Assembly (NCBI GenBank): GCA_049651845.1 | Contig: JBASCW010000030.1 | Span: forward strand, 1-24,119 | Length of the DNA stretch: 24,119 nt | Reading direction: 5' to 3' | Source of the DNA: RBG-16-66-20 sp049651845 | GTDB taxonomy: Bacteria; Pseudomonadota; Gammaproteobacteria; Burkholderiales; SG8-39 | Part shown: positions 1-6,224 of the stretch, piece after piece | How the letters are laid out: each line of letters starts with the position of its first letter | Position numbering within the stretch: the stretch's first letter is position 1 | Notes under the pieces: model-generated | What the model was told of the DNA's origin: nothing | The model's input: only the letters and a program-made list of their open reading frames with translations | Database searches by the model: none | Program-made: the position numbers and the translations under genes

Positions 1-493
1 GGTCGGGAACCCGGCGAACGCGAACACCTACGGCTACGACACGCTGGATCGCCTGAGCTCGGCGATCCTGCCCTCCAGCAACTTCGCCTACAGCTACGAC
101 GCGGTCGGGAACCGGCTCACCAAGACCACGGGTGCCGCGACCGACAACTACGCCTACGGCGCAACGAGCAACCGCATCGCGAGCCTGACGCCGGCCTCAG
201 GGCCGGTGCGCAGCTTCGTGTTCGACGCCAACGGCTCGACCACCTCCGATGCGGTGAACAGCTTCGCCTACGACACGCGCGGGCGCATGGTGAGCTCGAC
301 CAACGCGGCTTCCACGGTCACCAGCTACCAGGTGAACGCGCTGGGGCAGAGGATCCGCAAGACCAATAGCACAGATGATCGCGTCTTCACCTACGACACC
401 TGGGGCAAGCTCATCAGTGAGAGCGACCCGGGAGGGACTCCCAAACGGGAGTACATCTACCTTGGCGACGTGCCGGTGGGCGTACTGCAATAA
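1..493 (+). pseudogene. RHS/YD-repeat protein, 3' part of interrupted gene (5' end outside window)
   Basis: The frame is open from the window edge and ends at TAA 491-493. It encodes tandem YD-type repeats (YGYDTLDRL, YSYDAVGNRL, FAYDTRGRM, FTYDTWGKL), the tyrosine/aspartate wrapping repeats of RHS proteins. It finishes with EYIYLGDVPVGVLQ. In RHS proteins known to me, this motif is followed by an (L)YYxHxDHLxTPR segment and then the core motif ending DPIGLAGG. That continuation is missing here, but it reappears in the remnant from about 1783. I therefore read this as the front half of a broken RHS gene, not a natural C-terminus. RHS proteins are usually secreted or surface toxins or adhesins, but the toxin tip is absent, so no effector activity can be assigned. 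An alternative is a short functional RHS protein that ends here. Confidence 0.8.
485..490 (+). repeat. CTGCAA direct repeat, left copy
   Basis: The last two sense codons of the broken RHS frame (ctg caa, LQ) are CTGCAA. The same six bases, read in the same codon phase, recur at 1777-1782, where the RHS tail resumes. Removing 491-1782 joins VGVLQ directly to PTLALYYIHP. The repeat could be a target-site duplication or a microhomology junction. Six bases can also recur by chance. Confidence 0.45.
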
Positions 494-504
494 GGGAGAT
501 GACC

Positions 505-1821
505 ATGACCAAACTCATCTCTCTCGCCGCCGCACTTCTTCTCGCCGCCACCGGGGCGCTCGCCCAGACCGAGATCATCCTGGACAACGTCGCGCCCGCG
601 TTCACGACCACGGGCACCTGGCCCACCTCCACCGCGGTGACCGGGTACGTGGGCTCGAACTACCAGACGCACGAGGCGAACGGCGCACCGCCCTCAGGCG
701 TAGTCGTGGACAACACCGATCCGGGGTTCTCGGCGACCGGGACCTGGACGGCGTCGACTGCTATCTCCGGGTACCTGGGCGCGAACTACCAGCACCACTA
801 CGCCAACGGCGAGCCGCCCACGGCTATCGTCGCCGACAACCCCGCCGGGAGCTTCTCGGGAACGTGGCCCAATAGCACCTCGGTCGGGGGCTACTACGGA
901 GCGAACTACCAGACGCATGCGGCGGGCACGGGGGCCAACGTCTTCACCTGGAGCCTGAACGTCGCCAACGCGGGCACCTACGAGGTCTACGCGCGCTGGA
1001 CCGCGCATCCGAACCGGGCGACCAACGCCAAATACACGGTGAATCACGCCTCAGGAAGCAGCGTGGCCACGGTCAACCAGGAGCAGCAAAGCGGCACTTG
1101 GGTGCTCTTGGGCACCTACAGCTTCAACGCAGGCGGCACGACGATCACCCTATCGGATGAGGCGAACGACTACGTGATCGCCGATGCGGTGATGCTCGTC
1201 CCGCCGGGGGCTGCGCCCAACACCGCGACCTGGACGCTGAATGTCGCCACCGCCGGCAGCTACAACGTGTACGCGCGCTGGACCGCGCACCCGAACCGGG
1301 CGACCGATGCCAAGTACACGGTGAACCACGCGAGCGGGGCCACCACCGTCACCGCCAACCAGGAGGTGAACAGCGGCGTGTGGAACCTCCTTGGCACCTA
1401 CAGCTTCAACGCGGGCAACGCGACCGTGACCCTGACGGACCAGGCCAATGGCTACGTCATCGCAGACGCCGTCATGCTCGCCCCGCCCGGCGCCGCGCCC
1501 AACACCGCGACCTGGACCCCGAACGTCGCGCAGGCGGGCACCTATGAGGTGTACGCACGCTGGACGCAACACGCCAACCGAGCGACCAACGCCACCTACA
1601 CCGTGACCCACGGGCAGGGTACGACCAACGTCCCCGTCAACCAGCAGGCGAACGGAGGGGTCTGGAACTCCCTTGGCACCTTCCAGCTCGCACCCGGCAC
1701 CACCCACAAGGTCGCACTCACGGATCAGGCGAACGGCTACGTGATCGCGGACGCCATTCGGCTCGTGCCCGTGAACCTGCAACCGACCCTGGCTCTCTAC
1801 TACATCCACCCGATCATCTGA
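505..1821 (+). CDS. Secreted protein of tandem golvesin-like domains, fused at its end to RHS sequence
   Basis: This protein of about 438 residues starts with a signal peptide (MTKLISLAAALLLAATGALA, cleavage probably before Gln). ATG 505 is preferred over ATG 499 because GGGAG at 494-498 gives 6-nt spacing to it. After the signal come three short repeats of the form DN...GTW...G(A/S)NYQ. Three golvesin-like domains of about 95 residues follow (roughly nt 934-1200, 1216-1482 and 1498-1770). Each has TW..NVA.AG.Y.VYARWT.H.NRAT and ends in YVIADA(V/I).L.P. Such domains are probable extracellular beta-sandwich binding modules, and no catalytic residues are evident. The last 13 residues (about LQPTLALYYIHPII) are RHS core sequence read into a frameshift, so the present C-terminus is probably accidental. 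It may be a secreted binding protein or a domain cassette of an RHS protein. Confidence 0.72.
   Translation: MTKLISLAAALLLAATGALAQTEIILDNVAPAFTTTGTWPTSTAVTGYVGSNYQTHEANGAPPSGVVVDNTDPGFSATGTWTASTAISGYLGANYQHHYANGEPPTAIVADNPAGSFSGTWPNSTSVGGYYGANYQTHAAGTGANVFTWSLNVANAGTYEVYARWTAHPNRATNAKYTVNHASGSSVATVNQEQQSGTWVLLGTYSFNAGGTTITLSDEANDYVIADAVMLVPPGAAPNTATWTLNVATAGSYNVYARWTAHPNRATDAKYTVNHASGATTVTANQEVNSGVWNLLGTYSFNAGNATVTLTDQANGYVIADAVMLAPPGAAPNTATWTPNVAQAGTYEVYARWTQHANRATNATYTVTHGQGTTNVPVNQQANGGVWNSLGTFQLAPGTTHKVALTDQANGYVIADAIRLVPVNLQPTLALYYIHPII
1777..1782 (+). repeat. CTGCAA direct repeat, right copy
   Basis: This is the second copy of the hexamer at 485-490. It falls just after the final golvesin domain (ending ...IADAIRLVPVN) and just before RHS core sequence (PTLALYYIHP). 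The domain boundary and the RHS boundary therefore coincide with the repeat. Confidence 0.45.
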
Positions 1822-2093
1822 ACACGCCACGCCAGGTCTACGACGGCTAGCAGCAGCTACGCTGGAAATGGGAACAGGCGGAGCCCTTTGGCGTCACGAC
1901 GCCGGATGAGAATCCGGCGGCGCTCGGGACGTTCGAACTGCCGTTGCGGTTCCCAGGTCAGTATGCGGACAAGGAGACGAATCTCAGCCAAAACTACTTC
2001 AGAGACTATGACCCGGCTATTGGACGGTACCCGCAGAGCGATCCGATAGGACTAGCTGGTGGGACAAATACCGTTTGTGCCAATGTAAGGTGA
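1783..2093 (+). pseudogene. RHS core C-terminal remnant (frameshifted, with in-frame stop)
   Basis: Continuing from the golvesin frame, the sequence encodes PTLALYYIHP. With one added base after position 1812 it reads on as DHLNTPRQVYDG, a TAG at 1848-1850, then QQLRWKWEQAEPFG. The RHS core signature LRFPGQYADKETNLSQNYFRDYDPAIGRY...DPIGLAGG follows. The TAG sits where a CAG (Gln) would fit. The frame ends at TGA 2091-2093 shortly after DPIGLAGGTNT. The usual YAYVxGNP segment and variable tip are absent. One deletion, one nonsense change and a lost tip show decay. Together with 1-493 it makes a coherent RHS C-terminal region. Confidence 0.8.
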
Positions 2094-2097
2094 GACA

Positions 2098-2126
2098 CCT
2101 CCCTTCGTGGAACTACTGTAGGGAGG
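2098..2126. other. Hairpin, 7-bp stem
   Basis: CCTCCCT at 2098-2104 is the exact inverse complement of AGGGAGG at 2120-2126, with a 15-base loop. It lies 5 bases after the RHS remnant stop. There is no T-tract, so a terminator role is uncertain. Confidence 0.35.
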
Positions 2127-2174
2127 GCACCGATGTCACAAAGGAAGAAGGGGGTGATGGTTCCGGCAGGGAAA

Positions 2175-2194
2175 GCGGGCGCAGCGGCGCCCGC
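2175..2194. other. Hairpin, perfect 8-bp GC stem
   Basis: GCGGGCGC at 2175-2182 pairs with GCGCCCGC at 2187-2194 around a 4-base loop (AGCG). This is a very stable structure between the RHS remnant and the DUF898 gene. No T-run follows it on either strand. In GC-rich DNA such stems can be fortuitous. Confidence 0.4.
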
Positions 2195-2373
2195 GGGGCG
2201 TGAGGGAGCGCACTGGATCTCCAGATTGGGTTGCCAGCCCTGGACCCGAGCGTTGCCGCGCGCGTCCGATCGCAGAACGCCGAAAGGGGGCAGTTCAGCC
2301 GGCGCCGGATATCGGTCGCGCTGTGCGTGCACCTTCGCGAAGGGAGGTTCCGCCGCGGGTAAGATCTGATTCT

Positions 2374-3411
2374 GTGGAACCCACTACGCTAGGAGAGCGC
2401 GAGGTTCGGCCCGAGTTCACGGGCTCGGCGCGGGAATATTTCCGCATCTGGATCGTCAATCTGTTTTTTACGCTGATCACGCTCGGGATCTATTCGGCGT
2501 GGGCGAAGGTGCGCAAGAAGCGGTACTTCTACGGCAGCACGCGCTTCGACGGCGACAGCTTCGACTACTTCGGCAGCCCCAAGGCGATCCTGCGCGGCCG
2601 CGCGATCGCGTTCGTGGTGTTCGTGGCGTACGCGTTCACGAGCCAGCTGTTCCCGGTGTCGGAGTACGCGTTCTGGGGGCTCGCGCTGGTGCTCACGCCC
2701 TGGCTGGTGATGCGCGCGCTCGCGTTCAACGCGCGCAATTCGGCGTTCCGCGGGCTGCGCTTCGATTTCGCGGCGAAGACGAGGGAAACGGTCGGCTTGT
2801 ATCTCGGCATGCCGCTGCTGGTCGCGCTCACGGGCGGGCTCGCGTATCCGTGGTTCATGGCGCGGCACCGCGCGTTCGTCGCCTCGAACCACCGCTTCGG
2901 CACCAGCGGCTTCGGCTGCGAGCTCTCGGGCGCGAAGTTCTTCGGCATCTATTTCCGCGGCGGGCTGATCCTGCTCGCGTTCGCGGTGCCGGCGGTCGCG
3001 GCGATGATCTTCATCGGTTACAGGCGCCTGCTGCCCGAGGGCTGGGGGTGGGCGGCGTACGTCGCCGGCTCGATCGCCTTCTACGGCGGGTACGCGGTGT
3101 CGCTCGCCTACGTGCAGGCGCGCACGGCGAACATGTTCTGGAACGGCGTCTCCGCGCAGGACCTGCGGTTCCGCAGCACGCTCTCGGCGCTCAAGCTCGC
3201 GAAGCTGTACGTCGGCAACATCGTCGCCATCGCGTGCACGGCGGGGCTGCTGATCCCCTGGGCGGTGGTGCGCACGTTGCGTTACCGGCTGGAGAATTTC
3301 GCCATGCTGGTGGCGGGCAAGCCGGTGGCCGAGGCGAACCCGGCGCTGCCGCCGGTGGGCGCCACCGGGCAGGAACTGGGCGAGATCTTCAACCTGGACC
3401 TCGGCCTGTGA
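2374..3411 (+). CDS. DUF898 (YjgN-like) multi-pass membrane protein
   Basis: The 345-residue protein opens with a short cytosolic-looking stretch. The family signature region EYFRIWIVNLFFTLITLGIY, then SAWAKVRKKRYFYGSTRFDG, follows. After that come several hydrophobic helices (for example AIAFVVFVAYAFTSQLFPV, LILLAFAVPAVAAMIFIG, YVAGSIAFYGGYAVSLAYV and NIVAIACTAGLLIPWAVV). Its function is not established for the family. I chose GTG 2374 because upstream codons are compositionally unlike the protein and family similarity begins soon after it. No strong ribosome site is visible, so the start is tentative. Its TGA overlaps the GTG of the following M48 peptidase gene, which implies translational coupling and a joint function at the membrane. 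Such pairs are common in proteobacteria. Confidence 0.85.
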   Translation: MEPTTLGEREVRPEFTGSAREYFRIWIVNLFFTLITLGIYSAWAKVRKKRYFYGSTRFDGDSFDYFGSPKAILRGRAIAFVVFVAYAFTSQLFPVSEYAFWGLALVLTPWLVMRALAFNARNSAFRGLRFDFAAKTRETVGLYLGMPLLVALTGGLAYPWFMARHRAFVASNHRFGTSGFGCELSGAKFFGIYFRGGLILLAFAVPAVAAMIFIGYRRLLPEGWGWAAYVAGSIAFYGGYAVSLAYVQARTANMFWNGVSAQDLRFRSTLSALKLAKLYVGNIVAIACTAGLLIPWAVVRTLRYRLENFAMLVAGKPVAEANPALPPVGATGQELGEIFNLDLGL

Positions 3412-5654
3412 GCATCCTGCGCGCCGACTACTTCGACGGCAAGACCTCGCGCAAGCACGCGGTGACGATCGTGGTCGCCAGGGGGCGCATGAAGATCGTC
3501 GGCGCCGAGGTGAACCTGGAGGTGAATTCGCGCCGCGTGCGCCGCTCGCTGCGCGTGGCAGACACCCCGCGCTGGTTCTACCTGCCCGGAGGCGGCGCCT
3601 GCGTGACCGCCGACAACGACGAGGTGGACCGCATCACGCGCACGCGCCGCTACGAGCGGCTGCTGCACCGCTGGGAATCGCGCCCGCTCTACGCCGCGCT
3701 CGCCGTGCTGCTCGTGGCGGCGAGCGCGTGGTTTCTTCTCGATCGCGGGTTGCCGGCGGCCGCCAGCCAGATCGCCGAGTTCATCCCGGTCGAAACCGAG
3801 CGGACGCTCGGGCGCGAAGCCCTCCGCGGGTTGGATGAGCGCTTCATGCAGCCCAGCGCCCTCGGCACGGCGCGCCAGACCGCATTGCGCGCGAAATTCA
3901 ACCGGCTGGTGCGCGAGGCGAACGAGGAGACGCCCTACCAGCTCGAATTCCGCCACAGCCGCATCATCGGGCCGAACGCCTTCGCCCTGCCCTCGGGGAT
4001 CATCGTCGTCACCGACCAGCTGGTGGACCTTGCGAAGCGCGACGACGAGGTCATCGGCGTGCTCGCGCACGAGCTGGGCCATGTGCGCCACCGCCCCAGC
4101 ATGCGCAGGCTGCTGGAGGGCTCGGCCACCGCGCTCGTGATCGCGGGCATCACCGGCGACGTGTCCTCGGCCGCCGCGCTCGCCTCGGCCGCGCCGGTGC
4201 TGCTGCTGCAGACCAAGTATTCGCGCGACAACGAGCGCGAAGCGGATGCCTTCGCCATCGACTTGATGAAGAAGGGCAGGATCGATCCGCGCTACCTTGG
4301 GGCGATCCTCGCGCGCATGGAGGCAGGCGCAAAGGGCGGCCCGGGGATTCCGACCTTCCTGTCCTCGCATCCGGCGACCGAGGAGCGCAAGGCCATGGCC
4401 GCTGCCGGCGCGCCGAACGCGGATCAGCCGCTGCCGCCGGAAAAGCCCGCGAAGGCCGCGCCGCGCACCGAGCCGCGCCGGCTCGCGCTGCAAGGGGTTG
4501 AAAAAGAGATCGGGGAACTGCTCGGGAAGGAGGACTTCGACGGCCTCGAGCGCGTCCTGGGCGGCCTGCAATCCGCGTTCGAGAAGGATCCCGCCGAAAG
4601 CCGGGCGCTCGACCACGCCTACTCTGCATTTGCGGAGCTGCCGGACTCGACGGCCGTTGTGCTTGACGAGTGGGTTGGAGCCCGACCGGGCTCCTATGCG
4701 GCGCGCACCGCGCGCGGCCGGTTCCTGATCTCGCGCGGATTCGAGGCGCGCGGCGACAAAGCCGCCTACGAGACGCCGAAGGAGAATTTCAAGGCGATGG
4801 GCGAATACCTCGCCAGGGCGCGGGCCGACCTCGACGCATCGCTCAAGATGACCCCGAAGCCCTACGCGAGCTGGGTGGGGCTGCTGGCGATGGTGAGGAA
4901 CACCGGCGAGGCGCGCCACGCGCGCGACTGGTACGACGCCGCGATCAAGGTCGCCCCGCAGGATCCGTACCTTCGGCTCCTGCACATGGGCAACATCGAG
5001 CCGCGCTGGGGCGGGAGTCTCAAGGAGATGGACGAGTTCGCCGCCGAATCGCGCGCCGGGCTGAACGACCCGCGCAGCGCGGCCATGGTGTCGGCGCGCC
5101 CGCCGGCGTACCGTGCCTGGGAGCGCACGCGCGCGAGCGACTGGACCGGCGCGCTGCCGCACTTCGACGCATCGATCAAGCTGCACGAGAGCCCGAGCGT
5201 GCTTTGCGACCGCTCGCATGCGCTCAGCATGCTCAAGCGCGATGCCGAGGCCTTCGCGGACGTGAAGCGAGCGCTCGCGGCCGGGCGTCCCAGCCTCTAC
5301 TGCCTCGACCGGGCGCTCCACGCCAGCCTCGCCGTCAGCGATCCCAAGGAAGTACTGGGCGTCATGGACGCGGTGCTCAAGCATGATCCGCTGCTCGCCG
5401 CGGCGTACAGCCAGCGCGCCTGGGCCTACCAGGAAATGAGCCAGTACGAGCGCGCCTTCCCGGACCTGCTCGCCGCGGCCAAGCTGGGCGACGGCCAGTC
5501 GCAGATGCAGGTCGGGATCTGGTACCAGGAGGGCATCGGCGTCAAGCGAGACTACGAGCAGTCGATGGCCTGGCTCGAGAAGGCGATCGAGCAGGACGTG
5601 CCGTTCGCCAGGAAGCGCATGGAGATGGTGCGCAAGGAAGCGGCGAAGAAGTAG
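3408..5654 (+). CDS. Membrane-anchored M48-family zinc metallopeptidase with TPR/Sel1-like C-terminus
   Basis: This 748-residue protein starts at GTG 3408, inside the stop of the DUF898 gene (GTGA overlap). Residues 1-90 form a basic N-terminal domain. A single transmembrane helix spans about 94-113 (LYAALAVLLVAASAWFLLDRG). The M48 domain follows with HELGH at 221-225 (two His zinc ligands and the catalytic Glu) and SRDNEREAD at 272-280, where Glu276 is the expected third ligand. All catalytic residues are intact. From about residue 360 the protein is helical with degenerate TPR units. It ends in a Sel1-like repeat (GDGQSQMQVGIWYQEGIGVKRDYEQSMAWLEKA). M48 enzymes such as HtpX and BepA act in envelope protein quality control. 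The repeat tail suggests substrate or partner docking. The natural target is unknown. Confidence 0.88.
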   Translation: MSILRADYFDGKTSRKHAVTIVVARGRMKIVGAEVNLEVNSRRVRRSLRVADTPRWFYLPGGGACVTADNDEVDRITRTRRYERLLHRWESRPLYAALAVLLVAASAWFLLDRGLPAAASQIAEFIPVETERTLGREALRGLDERFMQPSALGTARQTALRAKFNRLVREANEETPYQLEFRHSRIIGPNAFALPSGIIVVTDQLVDLAKRDDEVIGVLAHELGHVRHRPSMRRLLEGSATALVIAGITGDVSSAAALASAAPVLLLQTKYSRDNEREADAFAIDLMKKGRIDPRYLGAILARMEAGAKGGPGIPTFLSSHPATEERKAMAAAGAPNADQPLPPEKPAKAAPRTEPRRLALQGVEKEIGELLGKEDFDGLERVLGGLQSAFEKDPAESRALDHAYSAFAELPDSTAVVLDEWVGARPGSYAARTARGRFLISRGFEARGDKAAYETPKENFKAMGEYLARARADLDASLKMTPKPYASWVGLLAMVRNTGEARHARDWYDAAIKVAPQDPYLRLLHMGNIEPRWGGSLKEMDEFAAESRAGLNDPRSAAMVSARPPAYRAWERTRASDWTGALPHFDASIKLHESPSVLCDRSHALSMLKRDAEAFADVKRALAAGRPSLYCLDRALHASLAVSDPKEVLGVMDAVLKHDPLLAAAYSQRAWAYQEMSQYERAFPDLLAAAKLGDGQSQMQVGIWYQEGIGVKRDYEQSMAWLEKAIEQDVPFARKRMEMVRKEAAKK

Positions 5655-5668
5655 AGGAGCCCACGAAC

Positions 5669-6091
5669 TCAGCGACCGGGCGCGGCCTTGACGTTGCCGC
5701 GCAGCTCGTGCGCGACGCAGGCAAGGAGCTGGTCCACCACCATCGGCTTGGTGAGCATCGGCAGTCCGCCGGAGCGTCTGGCGTGCTCGGGGTTTTCCTC
5801 CGCGTCGGCGAGCAGGATCACCGGGAATCGCGGCAGCGTCGTGTCCGAGCGCAGGGCGCCTACGAACTCCAGGGCGCTCATGTAGGGCACGCTGATGTCG
5901 GCGATCAGCAGATCGGGAGGGCGCTCGAGCACCTGGCGACTGGCGTCGACCGGGTCTTCCGCGAGCCTGACTTCGTAGCCCGCTGCGCTCAGATGAAGGC
6001 GCAGCAGTTCGCGCAAATCCGCGTCGTTGTCCATCGCAAGGATGCTGGCGCGATAGTTGGGTTCGCGCCCGACCAACCCGTTTTGATTCAC
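5669..6091 (-). CDS. Stand-alone response regulator receiver protein (RR1)
   Basis: This is a CheY-like receiver with no output domain, about 140 residues from GTG 6091. Acidic-pocket residues D21 and D23 (AMDNDAD), phosphoacceptor Asp65 (LLIADISVPYMS) and Lys115 (MLTKP) are visible. The usual Thr/Ser after strand beta-4 is replaced: VILLAD instead of VIFITS in its paralogue at 10295-10726. This may weaken the phosphorylation-dependent switch. The two proteins share the arrangement IAD..(V/M)PYMS...FV.ALR.D...P..PV and L(L)TKP. The start is uncertain: the frame is open upstream to TTG 6121, and AGAGGG lies awkwardly far from GTG 6091. The gene is divergent from the MaoC-Pta gene and shares its upstream region. 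It converges on the M48 gene with a 14-base gap. Confidence 0.78.
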   Translation of the reverse strand: MNQNGLVGREPNYRASILAMDNDADLRELLRLHLSAAGYEVRLAEDPVDASRQVLERPPDLLIADISVPYMSALEFVGALRSDTTLPRFPVILLADAEENPEHARRSGGLPMLTKPMVVDQLLACVAHELRGNVKAAPGR

Positions 6092-6099
6092 GCTCAGAA

Positions 6100-6105
6100 A
6101 CAATA
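6100..6105 (-). promoter_or_regulatory. Possible -10 for divergent RR1 promoter
   Basis: On the minus strand this reads TATTGT, matching 4 of 6 bases of TATAAT. Its centre is exactly 31 bp from the centre of the FNR-like box at 6127-6140. The predicted start of transcription would fall very close to GTG 6091, which is hard to reconcile with a normal leader, so this is only suggestive. Confidence 0.25.
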
Positions 6106-6126
6106 TCCCTCTGAAGCGCAAGGGCT

Positions 6127-6140
6127 TTGACGCAGGTCAA
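6127..6140. promoter_or_regulatory. FNR/ANR-type box upstream of the MaoC-phosphotransacylase gene
   Basis: TTGACGCAGGTCAA is a 5-4-5 inverted repeat that matches the FNR family consensus TTGAT-N4-ATCAA except for a symmetric T/A to C/G change. A plausible -10 hexamer (TACAGT, 6162-6167) is centred 31 bp downstream. That spacing is expected for a class II activator bound near -41.5. A near-identical box with the same spacing precedes phaC. Confidence 0.68.
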
Positions 6141-6161
6141 GCCCCCCCGGCAGGGGCTGCA

Positions 6162-6167
6162 TACAGT
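6162..6167 (+). promoter_or_regulatory. -10 element of the FNR-type promoter (TACAGT)
   Basis: TACAGT matches TATAAT at 4 of 6 positions. It is placed 31 bp (centre to centre) from the box at 6127-6140 and about 58 bases before the ATG at 6225. No good -35 hexamer is needed at an activator-dependent class II promoter, and none is obvious. Confidence 0.5.
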
Positions 6168-6224
6168 GGCCCCATGGCTACCATTCTCGAAGCCCCGTAA
6201 CGGGCGAAAGATAGGGGAAACATC

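Larger units (their letters stand above)
2094..2373. other. Gene-poor junction after the RHS remnant
   Basis: About 280 bases hold no convincing gene. The only plus-strand frame of note (2133-2369, 78 codons, starting MSQRKKGVMVPAGK) has arginine/glycine/alanine-rich composition and no family I recognise. The RHS similarity breaks off abruptly near 2070, so this may be the edge of a mobile element or a rearrangement scar. No transposase is present to confirm that. Confidence 0.4.

Noticed and set aside
1..2093. RHS locus as an intact polymorphic toxin with immunity gene
   Set aside because: No toxin tip or small immunity gene is visible, and the core is broken by a frameshift and a stop.
2133..2369. 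A 78-codon frame starting ATG after the RHS remnant
   Set aside because: No family recognised, biased composition and no conserved motif. Kept only as part of the gene-poor region.
2499..3407. Upstream extension of the M48 gene through the DUF898 gene
   Set aside because: The extension is an out-of-frame shadow of DUF898. GTG 3408 at the overlap gives a normal start.
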